DNA of 64,000 nucleotides, taken from NCBI RefSeq assembly GCF_001399675.1, contig NZ_LJCO01000008.1, positions 124,001 to 188,000 on the forward strand, written 5' to 3'. Below, in pieces: positions 27,030-35,450 of the stretch. This DNA is from Paenalicyclobacillus ferrooxydans. Lineage in GTDB: Bacteria; Bacillota; Bacilli; Alicyclobacillales; Alicyclobacillaceae. A program made the position numbers and the translations under genes. Numbering within the stretch: position 1 is the stretch's first letter; each line of letters begins with the position of its first letter. The notes under the pieces were generated by a model. The model had not been told where the DNA came from and made no database searches. It saw only the letters and a program-made list of their open reading frames with translations.

Positions 27030-29021
27030 TCAGAGCTGTGGATGATTGGGATGTTCAATCGCCAGCCCGTCGACGTGGCGTTTGTTCATCAGTTTTCTTT
27101 TCTTTCGCACATCCTTTGACTCGAGCACGATATCTAAATCATAGTTTTCGGGGTACAGTTCCTCACGAGACAAGTAAGGTGCCACGCGTTTTTGATTGAT
27201 TACGTGACGGCGCTTTTGAACCATCACAACGAGATTCCCTCGGGTGTCCGGTAGTTCGGCTACAATCCCACTTTGACGCATGGGATGGATCCAAACTCGG
27301 TCGCCGATCTGAAACGGTTTTGTCTTCGTAATGAGTGCGGCATCGTTGCCGTCCCGTACCCCATTCACTTGAGGCACCTTCTCGAGTTCACTGTGGTGAC
27401 GGGGGGCCCGGAGATCAGAATGCTGTTCAGCCGGGCTCAGTTCATTCATATGCTTGTGCACCTTTGTCTGGACCTTTCCATTTTCACCAGCACCAGACTG
27501 CGTCTCGACAATCGTGCGTGCTCTATCGATCAACTCTTTGCTAAGCCCAAGTTTCCGAGCTATCAGCAGGGCATAGCTTTCACCGGCCTCGCCAATTGTG
27601 ATCCGGTAGAGCGGCCGCAGGGTCTCGACGTCGAACTCCATCCGGGCAACCTCAAAACCTGGAGTCACGATGGCGAAGTCTTTAATCTCGCTAAAGTGGG
27701 TCGTGGCAACGATGGTACAGCCGCGTTCAAACAACTTCTCCAAAACTGCAATGGACAGGCCGATCCCTTCGCCAGGATCAGTACCTGAGGCGAGTTCATC
27801 GAGTAATATCAGACTCCGGTGGTTTGCGTGTTCCATGATGTCCACAAGGCTTCTTATATGTGCTGAAAAAGTACTCAGGGATTGTTCAAGACTCTGCCCG
27901 TCTCCAATGTCTGGCAACACTTGTTGAAATACAGCCAGCGAACTTCCAGGTAATGCAGGCACCAGCAGTCCACACTGCATCATTATCGTCAGCAAGCCAA
28001 CAGTTTTGAGCGTAGCGGTTTTTCCGCCCGTATTTGGACCAGTGATGATGAGTGCTTGGTTTTCCTTACCCATACAGAAATCGATGGGGACACTGTTTTT
28101 GCCGATCAGCGGATGCCTGCCCTGCCTAATCTCTATCCATCCCTCCTGATTGACGTCAACGCGATTTGCCTCCAAGGCTTTCGCATATTTGCCTTTCGCT
28201 ATGACAAAGTCGCAAATACCGATCGTCTCAAGGTTTTGTATGATGGCAGCCCGTTCCAAGTCCAATTGCTCCGAAAGTGAACATAGTACCCGGTGCTTCT
28301 CCTGTTCGATCTCGTTCCTCCAGTCGTCCAACTCAAGGGATAGTGCCGATACGTCCGCAGGTTCAATGAAGACCGTTTGTCCGCTTGACGATTCGTCAAC
28401 AATGCTGCCGCGTACCACTTTCTTTTGATCACGCCGCACTGCCAGGACATATCGTCCTCCTCGTTGTATCACAAAGCTTTCCTGGAGATATGCATGGTAC
28501 TTCTGCAGCAAACTGTCGAGCTTTTTGCGCAGGCGCGATTCTACGATGGACTCCTGCTTCTTTGCCCGAAGCAGAGCATCGCTCGCACTGTCGATAACGT
28601 CACCTTGTGCAATACAGCGATGGATTTCGTTGTACAAGTCTTGCAGGAGGTGCAGGCTCTCTCCATAACCATATAAACGCGGAGCAATCTCTTGTTTTCT
28701 TCGCAAATAGGCTTGCAGTTGAGCCGTACTGCGCAAAAACGTTGCAACGGACTCAAAGTCGGCTGGCGTAAAAACAAAATTTTTTCCCAGCATGAGTGCC
28801 ACGCGTTCAATTCCGTCTAGTGTGGGTATCGGCACACTGCCACCGCTCTCAACCAAACGCTTGGCCTCGGCTGCCTCGTCGAGGCGATATTGAATCCGCT
28901 TGATGTCAGTATCCGGGGTCATCTGATGGATGTGCTGATGACCGAGATACGACAGTGCGTAGTGTGCGAGTTCCTCTTTGACTTTGTCGAATTCGAGCGC
29001 AGAATAGGTCTTTTCGTTCAA
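27030..29021 (-). CDS. MutS2-family ATPase lacking the Smr nuclease domain
   Basis: The start is TTG 29021, preceded by AAGGAGG; the frame to 29168 has no ribosome binding site. The 663-aa product has the MutS2 core and clamp, Walker A TGPNTGGKTATLKT, Walker B ILLDELASGTDPGEG, and ATTHFSEIKDFA. After a charged linker comes a KOW-like module (QIGDRVWIHPMRQSGIVAEL to RVAPYL). Full MutS2 (~780 aa) continues into a Smr endonuclease/ribosome-collision domain, but this protein ends in a short basic tail instead. Roles known for MutS2 are suppression of recombination and rescue of collided ribosomes. Confidence 0.88.
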   Translation of the reverse strand: MNEKTYSALEFDKVKEELAHYALSYLGHQHIHQMTPDTDIKRIQYRLDEAAEAKRLVESGGSVPIPTLDGIERVALMLGKNFVFTPADFESVATFLRSTAQLQAYLRRKQEIAPRLYGYGESLHLLQDLYNEIHRCIAQGDVIDSASDALLRAKKQESIVESRLRKKLDSLLQKYHAYLQESFVIQRGGRYVLAVRRDQKKVVRGSIVDESSSGQTVFIEPADVSALSLELDDWRNEIEQEKHRVLCSLSEQLDLERAAIIQNLETIGICDFVIAKGKYAKALEANRVDVNQEGWIEIRQGRHPLIGKNSVPIDFCMGKENQALIITGPNTGGKTATLKTVGLLTIMMQCGLLVPALPGSSLAVFQQVLPDIGDGQSLEQSLSTFSAHIRSLVDIMEHANHRSLILLDELASGTDPGEGIGLSIAVLEKLFERGCTIVATTHFSEIKDFAIVTPGFEVARMEFDVETLRPLYRITIGEAGESYALLIARKLGLSKELIDRARTIVETQSGAGENGKVQTKVHKHMNELSPAEQHSDLRAPRHHSELEKVPQVNGVRDGNDAALITKTKPFQIGDRVWIHPMRQSGIVAELPDTRGNLVVMVQKRRHVINQKRVAPYLSREELYPENYDLDIVLESKDVRKKRKLMNKRHVDGLAIEHPNHPQL

Positions 29022-29138
29022 GATGAACAGCCTCCTTGAATCTCTGAATGACGTGTTCCATTCCGGGCATGGTTGCGATTCACATGATGCTCGATATGCC
29101 TGTTCTGCGCCTGCGAGATGTTGACCGACGAAAGAAAA

Positions 29139-29166
29139 GAGGGTGAACCACGGTGGGTTCACCCTC
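29139..29166 (-). terminator. Intrinsic terminator-like hairpin in the mutS2 upstream region
   Basis: The 11-bp perfect stem GAGGGTGAACC/GGTTCACCCTC has a 6-nt loop and is followed on the minus strand by TTTTCTTTC. It lies about 118 bp before the mutS2 start and downstream of the candidate RNA at 29272-29485. It may end that RNA or act as an attenuator. Confidence 0.6.
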
Positions 29167-29271
29167 ATGCCCCTGATTGTCTGCCGACTGCTTTCTCACC
29201 GACAACGGGAACACATACTAACACAGTGTGCTTCCCGTCAAAGGAAAAATTGAAAGGCCAAATCAGACAAT

Positions 29272-29485
29272 AAAAAAACGTGCCTTAAGAGCACGGTTTT
29301 CGCAAACTGCTGCAGGAGATGATGCGATTTCCGCCGTTCTTAACTCGAATTCGCGCAGGCAGCCACAAAGGTGCCAGTTCGGCAACCTGCTGTTTCTGCG
29401 AGGCATATCAAATTCGTTAGTTAAGAACAACCGCCAACATCCACACAGCCCCTAGGAAATGATGTTGAAACACTCTTAGGATATG
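29272..29485 (-). ncRNA. Candidate rod-shaped structured RNA with terminator
   Basis: The central element is a long imperfect hairpin at 29336-29428. The outer arms GTTCTTAACT/AGTTAAGAAC pair perfectly, then CGAATT/AATTCG after a 2-nt bulge, then CGCAG/CTGCG and a GC-rich tip around AGTTC. CAACATC (29435-29441) pairs with GATGTTG (29461-29467). On the minus strand the 3' end is CGTGC-TCTTAAG-GCACG followed by seven T (29272-29278). No reading frame explains this. Length (~210 nt) and rod shape are like 6S RNA, but I could not match known 6S conserved positions, so identity is open. Strand is set by the T-run. Confidence 0.45.
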
Positions 29486-29624
29486 GGAAGACAAAGTCCA
29501 ATGTCAAGTCGGTACGGTGAAACGAAACCGTATGACAAAATGTCACCTTTCACACTGGTTCGTATGCACTTGCGAATTGCAATGCGTGTTACAATCAGGG
29601 AAAACCAGGCAAGGGAGCGACATC

Positions 29625-30320
29625 ATGCGCATTATCTGCTTTGGTGACAGTGTGACGAGAGGGATTTCGTACGTTCGTGGGCGGCTTCGCATCTTAAAGG
29701 AAAATTATCCTGCGTTGTTACAGGCTGCCCTTACTCAACATGGAGAGTTTGACGTGGTGAATAAAGGCGTCTTTAATGATAACTCAGACCTGTTGGTCAG
29801 TCGCTTGGCTGACGACGTGGTGATGGAACATCCGGATTACGTGTTGATTGAGATTGGCGGAAATGATTGTAATTTTCGGTGGGATGAGGTGGCATTGGCC
29901 AAGGATGGGGAGCACGAGCCAATTGTCCCTCTGGATAGATACCTCACTAATCTGCAACATATCGTGCTTGTACTGCGTGAAAATGGCATAACCCCTGTGT
30001 TGATGAACTTACTCCCTCTTGATCCGGTACGTTACTACAATGCAGTCTGCGCCCAGCATGGTTCAAACGTTGCCCACTGGATTGGAAGGTGCGGCGGCAT
30101 CGAACACTGGCATGGAATGTACAACAGAGCACTGGTGCAACTCGTCCACAGGCTGAACGTGCTGACGATAGACGTGCGAACTGCGTTCAAACAAGCGGCA
30201 GACTTGTCTGTGCTGCTGAGTGATGACGGCATTCACCCGACTGCGGAAGGATACCGGGTTATGGCAAGAACTATCGTGTCTGCACTTCCACGGTTGATTG
30301 GCAATCCGGTTACAATGTAG
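29625..30320 (+). CDS. SGNH/GDSL-family hydrolase
   Basis: A 231-aa lipase/esterase-fold protein. Block I is IICFGDSVTRG with nucleophile Ser9; block III is EIGGNDCNF; block V is SDDGIHPTAEGY with the catalytic Asp/His pair. No signal peptide, so likely cytosolic. Substrates of such proteins are acyl, acetyl or lipid esters; none can be assigned. The start is ATG 29625 after AAGGGAG; a longer frame from 29517 is not supported. Monocistronic, with an intrinsic terminator at 30429. Confidence 0.88.
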   Translation: MRIICFGDSVTRGISYVRGRLRILKENYPALLQAALTQHGEFDVVNKGVFNDNSDLLVSRLADDVVMEHPDYVLIEIGGNDCNFRWDEVALAKDGEHEPIVPLDRYLTNLQHIVLVLRENGITPVLMNLLPLDPVRYYNAVCAQHGSNVAHWIGRCGGIEHWHGMYNRALVQLVHRLNVLTIDVRTAFKQAADLSVLLSDDGIHPTAEGYRVMARTIVSALPRLIGNPVTM

Positions 30321-30428
30321 CAAAGGTCTTACATAACAGTTGCTGAAAATGACACCTCCAACTTCATTCACATTCAAACTTCATTCACATTCAAAGAAAA
30401 CTCTAAAAAAGAGCTCTAGAACAGACCC

Positions 30429-30453
30429 AGCGTGCCAATTGGCGCGCTTTTTT
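30429..30453 (+). terminator. Intrinsic terminator after the GDSL hydrolase
   Basis: AGCGTGCC-AATT-GGCGCGCT pairs over 8 bp with one G-T and is followed by a run of T. Confidence 0.8.
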
Positions 30454-30781
30454 GTTGTGCTGGGAAGGTAAAGATTGCCACTGAACTCATGAGGCATGTT
30501 GTCCAATCGGCACTGTCCCGTTGTCTAGTGTGACTACACGATGATGCACTGAGCTAGTACATTTCGCCACCGAGGAGCGGTTGTGATGTAGTCGTTAAGG
30601 GGTGCGATGATACGCGAGGATGATGAGAAAGGTCTAGCCCGCTTAGCACCGCGAAATCATCCTGTTTGAGCTCCTGTAAACGCGGCAAGCAGGCGATAAT
30701 AAGGCTGTAACAAAGAGTAAGTAACGCGTCGGTAAGTAGTTAATCACCTAGGACTACTTCATTATGAAGGGGTTGGGTCTT
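30454..30781. other. Intergenic region, no gene seen
   Basis: Separates the GDSL terminator from the DoxX gene. No reading frame with a ribosome binding site, tRNA-like fold or strong hairpin was found. The promoter for the DoxX gene should lie here, but no convincing -35/-10 pair stands out. Confidence 0.4.
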
Positions 30782-31327
30782 ATGTTCACAAATTTCCTGA
30801 GAAGGAACGTCTGGGCCGCCGGTATCTTGACGATTCTCCGGATTTACGTTGGATGGCAGTTTCTCCAGGCAGGTTGGGAAAAACTGACGAGTTCGCCGGC
30901 GTTTACAGCGGCTGGATTTCTGAAAGGTGCAATCGCTAAACCAGTGCTTGTTTCGCACTCGACCGCGCTTGAGTATCCAAACTATGTGGCATTCATCAAG
31001 AACTTTGCACTGCCGCATGTCGCATTCTTCAACTTTATGATTCCGTGGGGCGAATTTCTGGTCGGTGTGGGTCTCATTACCGGTACACTGACGACCGCCG
31101 CTGCATTCTTTGGCATGGTCATGAACTTCGCGTATATGTTTGCAGGCACCCTGTCGAGCAACCCTTGGCTGGTCATGATTAGCATCTTCTTGATTGTTGC
31201 GGGGTACAATGCCGGCCGCTTTGGTGGAGACTATTGGGTTATCCCTTACATCCGTAGAATGACTGCTGGCTGGTGGAAGCGGGAAGTTGAAATCCCAAGC
31301 GTTGGCGGTAACAAGGCGGCTCATTAA
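30782..31327 (+). CDS. DoxX/DoxD-family membrane protein
   Basis: A 181-aa protein with four membrane helices. It begins LTILRIYVGWQFLQAGWEKL, the family signature, and contains FFNFMIPWGEFLVGVGLITG. DoxD is the thiosulfate:quinone oxidoreductase subunit in Acidianus; most bacterial DoxX proteins have no proven activity, so a role in sulfur or quinone redox chemistry is only possible. The ATG at 30782 follows AAGGGG at 9-bp spacing. An ATG 18 bp upstream lacks a ribosome binding site. Followed by a very long inverted repeat. Confidence 0.85.
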   Translation: MFTNFLRRNVWAAGILTILRIYVGWQFLQAGWEKLTSSPAFTAAGFLKGAIAKPVLVSHSTALEYPNYVAFIKNFALPHVAFFNFMIPWGEFLVGVGLITGTLTTAAAFFGMVMNFAYMFAGTLSSNPWLVMISIFLIVAGYNAGRFGGDYWVIPYIRRMTAGWWKREVEIPSVGGNKAAH

Positions 31328-31388
31328 GCAACGGGTTATCCGAAACGAAGGATACGATACAAAGACGACTGATTACAGATAAACAGTT

Positions 31389-31440
31389 TCATACAAGTTC
31401 ACCCCGGAGTGTACACGTCCTCCGGGGTGAACTTGTATGA
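31389..31440. terminator. 21-bp perfect inverted repeat after the DoxX gene
   Basis: The arms at 31389-31409 (TCATACAAGTTCACC...) and 31420-31440 are exact reverse complements over 21 bp with a 10-nt loop. They lie 62 bp after the DoxX stop. No T-tract follows, so it may block 3' exonucleases or act in both directions. Confidence 0.6.
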
Positions 31441-31528
31441 CCGATCAAGAAACCGGTGTTGTATGGATGCCTGTTTTAGGTGGCAACACACCGTTGACAA
31501 TTTCGCCGCAAATGGTCGTAGTAGTATG

Positions 31529-31556
31529 TATAATAGTTGAATGAGTTCTATCATTC
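31529..31556 (+). promoter_or_regulatory. -10-like box with adjacent inverted repeat
   Basis: TATAAT at 31529-31534 is followed at once by GAATGA-GTTCTA-TCATTC (31539-31556), an inverted repeat placed where a repressor would block the start of transcription. It resembles the FadR box of Bacillus (TGAATGA...TCATTCA) but with a spacer 2 bp longer. A TTGACA at 31494 is too far away (29 bp) to be the partner -35. Confidence 0.3.
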
Positions 31557-31601
31557 GGTACACGTTGATGTCTAGAACCTGAACTGGAGGAGTGAATCAG
31601 G

Positions 31602-31709
31602 CTGAAGAACTACTGGAAATCTCTTTGACCGTCACAAAAATTGATGTTCCTGTTAGGAGCATTTGGCTCGATTTTGATTGTCGGCAGTTGGGTTGTAGCG
31701 AGGTTTTAA
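31602..31709 (+). other. Possible broken small membrane-protein frame
   Basis: After GGAGGA (31586-31591) a frame beginning with CTG 31602 reads LKNYWKSL, a TGA, then PSQKLMFLLGAFGSIL and on to GSWVVARF before a TAA. The part after the TGA is a convincing single membrane segment. It is either a decayed small gene or a 21-aa peptide from ATG 31644. Weak evidence, recorded because nothing else explains the ribosome binding site. Confidence 0.25.
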
Positions 31710-31787
31710 ATTTTGCGGCAGGCAGGCAACATAGGCAGGCAACAAACCTGTTTATGTTTCGGATTACGTTTCGGAGGTGGTTACGAA

Positions 31788-33308
31788 GTGGACTGGGATC
31801 ACGGTCTTCACATCCTAGAACAGCTGAGCACGTCTGATATCGTGATTGCCCCTTGGTTATATTGGCAAGGTGATACAGAACGTTTGTCACGTCATCAAAC
31901 GCAGATGCTCACACGAATTGCACAGCGGTTAACCCGGCAACACTGGCGGCAGACACGCGCAACGAATGAATGGCCTGAATACTCCGTCACTCCACAGTTG
32001 GCTCAACGGGCTGTGTACGAGACACTTACATCAACCGCGGCCTACCTGACAAACCTACGGTTGGGAACCCTCGTTATCACGGATGAAATGGTGGTTGTCA
32101 CAGAGCGCCTTTTTGACACCTTTATTCGCGAAAACAGTTTCTCTTCGTTCCTTACTGCATACCTGCTCATCTCTACATTCGAAAACTTACATGCAGTTGC
32201 TCACTATGGAACTGTGCAGGAGGAAGTCTTTGTCCGTGGATCTCTGCATCGTCCATGGATTGGAGATGCCCAAACTAATGGTGTCATAGGCTCAGACGGG
32301 GAGTTGCTGGAGGGACAGGTCGGCACGGCAATGGACCTTCGCGATGAACTGACCGCTTTGCTGGCGAATGGTCTTCTATCGGTGAACAGCGGTACGCCCA
32401 TAGGGGTGGAGTTAACTCAGTCTGGTCGGCAGACTTTTGAAGCCCTGGACGAATTGCTGCACAAAAGCCGTATCTTTCACCTGCGCGCGGGTTTGATGCG
32501 TGCTTCGGAGTTTACGAACCTTGAAGATTACGATGCGATTATGGAAAAACTGGGACCGAAGAGCCATGAGCTGCGCAGAACTTTGATTGAGTGGACAGGT
32601 ATTCGCCCGGGTATGAAAGTTCTCGAGCTCGGTTGCGGCACAGGCATCCTCACATTTGAGGATGGACTCGCTTCTGCAGTTGGTCCATCTGGATCCATCA
32701 CCGCGATTGACCCCGCTCCTGGCATGTTAGCGCGGGCTGACCATAAACGGTGCCGACTCAAAGCTGAGAACGTACAGTTTATCCAGGCTCGAGCCGAGAG
32801 TCTGCCTTTTAGCGACAATGAATTCGATGCCGTGATTGGATGCGCCTTTTTACACTTTACAGACGCCGACGCTGTCCTCAAGGAAGCTGCCCGCGTGGCC
32901 AAGCCGGGTGCTGTGTTTGGTACAAACTTTCCACTTAGTTTCGGTAACCACCCCGCTTTTTTTCGTGAGTGGTTTGCACCCATCATGAGCGGCCTTCCTG
33001 CGGGTGGGAGCAATGATATTCTCCCGGACCATGAGCGAATTCCGCGAATCGCAGCGTCTGTATTTAATGATGCCGTGTTCGAACTGTCCAAGGTCCCTAT
33101 CGACTACAGTGATCCTGAGGCAGCCGTACGTTTCTTTGTAAAAGTTGCCAACGTTTTTGAGCAACCGATGTCAGCGTTGCCTTGGCAGGCACGACGCCAA
33201 ATGGAGCATGAGTTGGTCAACCGAGGATTGGCCGTGCGCGAGCAGTACGGAGCTGAGAATCTGTTCGACTTCCATGAATTCCAGTGGATTCGAGGGATTA
33301 TCAAATAG
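31788..33308 (+). CDS. SAM-dependent methyltransferase with large N-terminal domain
   Basis: The start is GTG 31788, 9 bp after GGAGGTGG. The 506-aa protein has a class I methyltransferase domain in its C-terminal part: motif I VLELGCGTGILTF, then SITAIDPAPGMLARAD and VIGCAFLHFTDADAVLKEAA, close to the UbiE/COQ5-like group. The N-terminal ~270 residues are mostly helical, with what may be winged-helix-like stretches. I do not recognise them. The substrate is unknown. It precedes the MoxR operon on the same strand by 82 bp. Confidence 0.8.
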   Translation: MDWDHGLHILEQLSTSDIVIAPWLYWQGDTERLSRHQTQMLTRIAQRLTRQHWRQTRATNEWPEYSVTPQLAQRAVYETLTSTAAYLTNLRLGTLVITDEMVVVTERLFDTFIRENSFSSFLTAYLLISTFENLHAVAHYGTVQEEVFVRGSLHRPWIGDAQTNGVIGSDGELLEGQVGTAMDLRDELTALLANGLLSVNSGTPIGVELTQSGRQTFEALDELLHKSRIFHLRAGLMRASEFTNLEDYDAIMEKLGPKSHELRRTLIEWTGIRPGMKVLELGCGTGILTFEDGLASAVGPSGSITAIDPAPGMLARADHKRCRLKAENVQFIQARAESLPFSDNEFDAVIGCAFLHFTDADAVLKEAARVAKPGAVFGTNFPLSFGNHPAFFREWFAPIMSGLPAGGSNDILPDHERIPRIAASVFNDAVFELSKVPIDYSDPEAAVRFFVKVANVFEQPMSALPWQARRQMEHELVNRGLAVREQYGAENLFDFHEFQWIRGIIK

Positions 33309-33390
33309 TACATCTGCCAAAAAGAACAATAACCTTACTAGTAAAGAACTAGTAAAGCGGAACTGTCCGCGTGTCGGGAGGCCACCTCTG

Positions 33391-34344
33391 ATGGAAGTTG
33401 TCGATGTGTTTGACACGGTTCAGCGGATTCGTAACAACGTACACCATGTGATTGTTGGAAAGGAGGAGGTCGTCGACCTCCTTCTTGTTGCGTTGTTTAC
33501 CGGAGGACATGTTTTACTCGAAGATGTGCCCGGAACAGGCAAGACCCTCATCGCAAAGACTCTGGCGAAGTCGATTCAGGCAACGTTTCGGCGAGTTCAG
33601 TTCACTCCGGATCTACTTCCGAGTGACTTGAGTGGAATTCACTTCTACAACCAGAAACAAGGAGAGTTTGAATTTCGGAGAGGACCTGTGTTCACGAATA
33701 TTTTGCTTGCTGACGAGTTAAACCGGGCCACTCCCCGGACACAGTCGAGCCTCCTCGAGGCAATGGAAGAGCGGCAAGTCTCTCTGGATGGAGAGACGTA
33801 CCCACTGGCGGCCCCGTTTATGGTGATCGCCACACAGAATCCGATTGAAAACCAAGGTACCTATCCATTGCCTGAGGCTCAGTTGGACCGGTTTATGCTA
33901 CGGATTCGGATGGGCTACCCGAACCACGAAGAAGGCCTGCGGATTCTGAAGCGTTTTCAGTCAGAAAACCCGTTTTTACAGATTTCTCCTGCTGTTGAAG
34001 CCAAGGAAGTCGTCGAAGCTGCCATTTCGCTCAGTCAAATCCGTGTGAGTGAGGACGTACTGGATTACCTGCTCCAGGTTGTAGAGGCGACAAGGAACCA
34101 CCCGGATGTTGTACTTGGCATCAGTCCACGCGGAAGCCAAGCCTTGCTCAGAGCATCTCAAGCGTACGCGATGCTTCAGCAGCGGGACTACGTCATTCCT
34201 GAAGACATCAAGGGTTTGGCCGATCCGGTCCTGTCGCACCGATTGATTGTCCGACAACGCAGCATCTCAGACCGCGATGATGGCGGTCGCGTATTAGCTG
34301 AAATCGTAAACGGTGTCCCGGTTCCGACTGAGGATGTCGTGTAG
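33391..34344 (+). CDS. MoxR-family AAA+ ATPase
   Basis: A 317-aa chaperone-like ATPase. Walker A is LLEDVPGTGKT (~residues 42-52), Walker B NILLADELNRA, sensor 1 ATQNPIENQGTYPLPEAQLD, and the C-terminal lid contains ISPRGSQALLRA. The ATG at 33391 follows GGGAGG; the frame back to 33145 overlaps the methyltransferase gene and is not used. First gene of a MoxR-DUF58-DUF4129 operon. Such ATPases usually act with von Willebrand-like DUF58 partners in protein or membrane-complex assembly. Confidence 0.9.
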   Translation: MEVVDVFDTVQRIRNNVHHVIVGKEEVVDLLLVALFTGGHVLLEDVPGTGKTLIAKTLAKSIQATFRRVQFTPDLLPSDLSGIHFYNQKQGEFEFRRGPVFTNILLADELNRATPRTQSSLLEAMEERQVSLDGETYPLAAPFMVIATQNPIENQGTYPLPEAQLDRFMLRIRMGYPNHEEGLRILKRFQSENPFLQISPAVEAKEVVEAAISLSQIRVSEDVLDYLLQVVEATRNHPDVVLGISPRGSQALLRASQAYAMLQQRDYVIPEDIKGLADPVLSHRLIVRQRSISDRDDGGRVLAEIVNGVPVPTEDVV

Positions 34345-34358
34345 CGGGGGATTGGCCC

Positions 34359-35450
34359 ATGGTCATCTATGCGATATTGGCGGCAACACTGCTGGTCATA
34401 CTGTTGCAAATGCTTATCTATCGCTGGGTTAGTTTGAGGGCGGTCGATTACACCGCAGGGTTTGACGCTCGTCGAGCGAGTGCTGGAGATACGATTCACT
34501 TTTCGGAACAGATCCGTAACCAAGCGCTCATCCCGATTCCGTGGGTTCGGGTTGAGTCCTCCTTTGACTTAAGCCTTCGGTTCCACGGTGCATCGGATCG
34601 GCAAATCAAGCTTGGACAGCAGTTTCATCAGTTTCATTACAGCGTTTTTTCGCTGGCGAGGCGGACTCAAATTACCCGTCGGCACGATGTCGTCTGTTCG
34701 GCACGAGGCGTATTTGAGTTAGATGGTGCTGTCATGACCACTGGCGACCTGTTTGGTCTATGGCGAAGCACCAGGCACTACCCTGTCAAGTCCGAAGTTA
34801 TTGTTTATCCGAGAGTTGAAGCATACGAAGACCTGCCGTTGCCTGTCAGTCGTTCGCTCGGAGAGATGTTGGTTCGAAGGTCCTTCGTCGACGATCCGTT
34901 CATGGTCAGCGGTGTTCGCGAATACGTCCCCGGTGACTCGCTGAAACTCATCAATTGGAAGGCCACTGCCCACACCGGAGACGTCATGGTCCACCGTCGG
35001 GATGCCACGGCAGACCTTCAACTGATGATTTATCTAAACGTAGAAGACATGGAAAACATGTGGAATAAGGTCAGCCACCCCGAATGGATTGAACAAGGGA
35101 TCGTAATTGCTGCATCGGCAGCGGCGTTTGCTGTTCAGCATGGCATGCGTGTGGGATTTGTGACGAACGCAGAGAACGCAACCCGTACCTTAATGCTCAC
35201 AGGGGACGCTCATCTTGAAGAGCTTTTGGACCGGATGGCTCGTATCCGGATCGAGCGGGAGATTGGCTTTGAGAGGCTTCTCGAAGCAGAGATTCGTGAC
35301 CAGACCAAAAACACCGCCATGCTCATCTTGACCGCCTACGTCAATGAAGACCTTGAAGCTGCATTCATCGCTTTGCGACGACTTGGGAATTTCGTTCATG
35401 TTGTGAACCTCCGTGAACTGTCGGAACAGGAGGGGAAGATGGTCCGATGA
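34359..35450 (+). CDS. DUF58-domain protein
   Basis: A 363-aa protein with one N-terminal hydrophobic helix (residues ~1-20) and a DUF58 region containing VREYVPGDSLKLINWKATAH and VMVHRRDATADLQLMIY, the family signature preceding a von Willebrand A-like fold. It is the usual partner of MoxR ATPases. It starts 14 bp after the MoxR stop and overlaps the next gene by 4 bp (ATGA). Molecular function is not established in the family. Confidence 0.88.
   Translation: MVIYAILAATLLVILLQMLIYRWVSLRAVDYTAGFDARRASAGDTIHFSEQIRNQALIPIPWVRVESSFDLSLRFHGASDRQIKLGQQFHQFHYSVFSLARRTQITRRHDVVCSARGVFELDGAVMTTGDLFGLWRSTRHYPVKSEVIVYPRVEAYEDLPLPVSRSLGEMLVRRSFVDDPFMVSGVREYVPGDSLKLINWKATAHTGDVMVHRRDATADLQLMIYLNVEDMENMWNKVSHPEWIEQGIVIAASAAAFAVQHGMRVGFVTNAENATRTLMLTGDAHLEELLDRMARIRIEREIGFERLLEAEIRDQTKNTAMLILTAYVNEDLEAAFIALRRLGNFVHVVNLRELSEQEGKMVR

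Noticed and set aside
29139-29166. T-box-like sequence (AGGGTGAACCACGG) on the plus strand
   Set aside because: One base short of the T-box consensus, no specifier-loop structure upstream, and no amino-acid gene downstream on that strand. The minus-strand terminator reading explains it better.
29336-29428. Firm assignment of the rod hairpin as 6S RNA
   Set aside because: Shape and length fit, but I could not match the conserved central-bubble positions; kept as an unassigned candidate.
31494-31534. TTGACA plus TATAAT as a standard sigma-A promoter
   Set aside because: The spacer is 29 bp, far beyond 16-18.
31539-31556. FadR (YsiA) operator
   Set aside because: Half-sites fit TGAATGA/TCATTC, but the spacer is 2 bp too long and the gene behind is a methyltransferase, so only a generic inverted repeat is reported.
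31626-31628. Selenocysteine or programmed readthrough at the TGA in the small membrane frame
   Set aside because: No SECIS-like hairpin directly downstream and no selenoprotein family match; decay is simpler.
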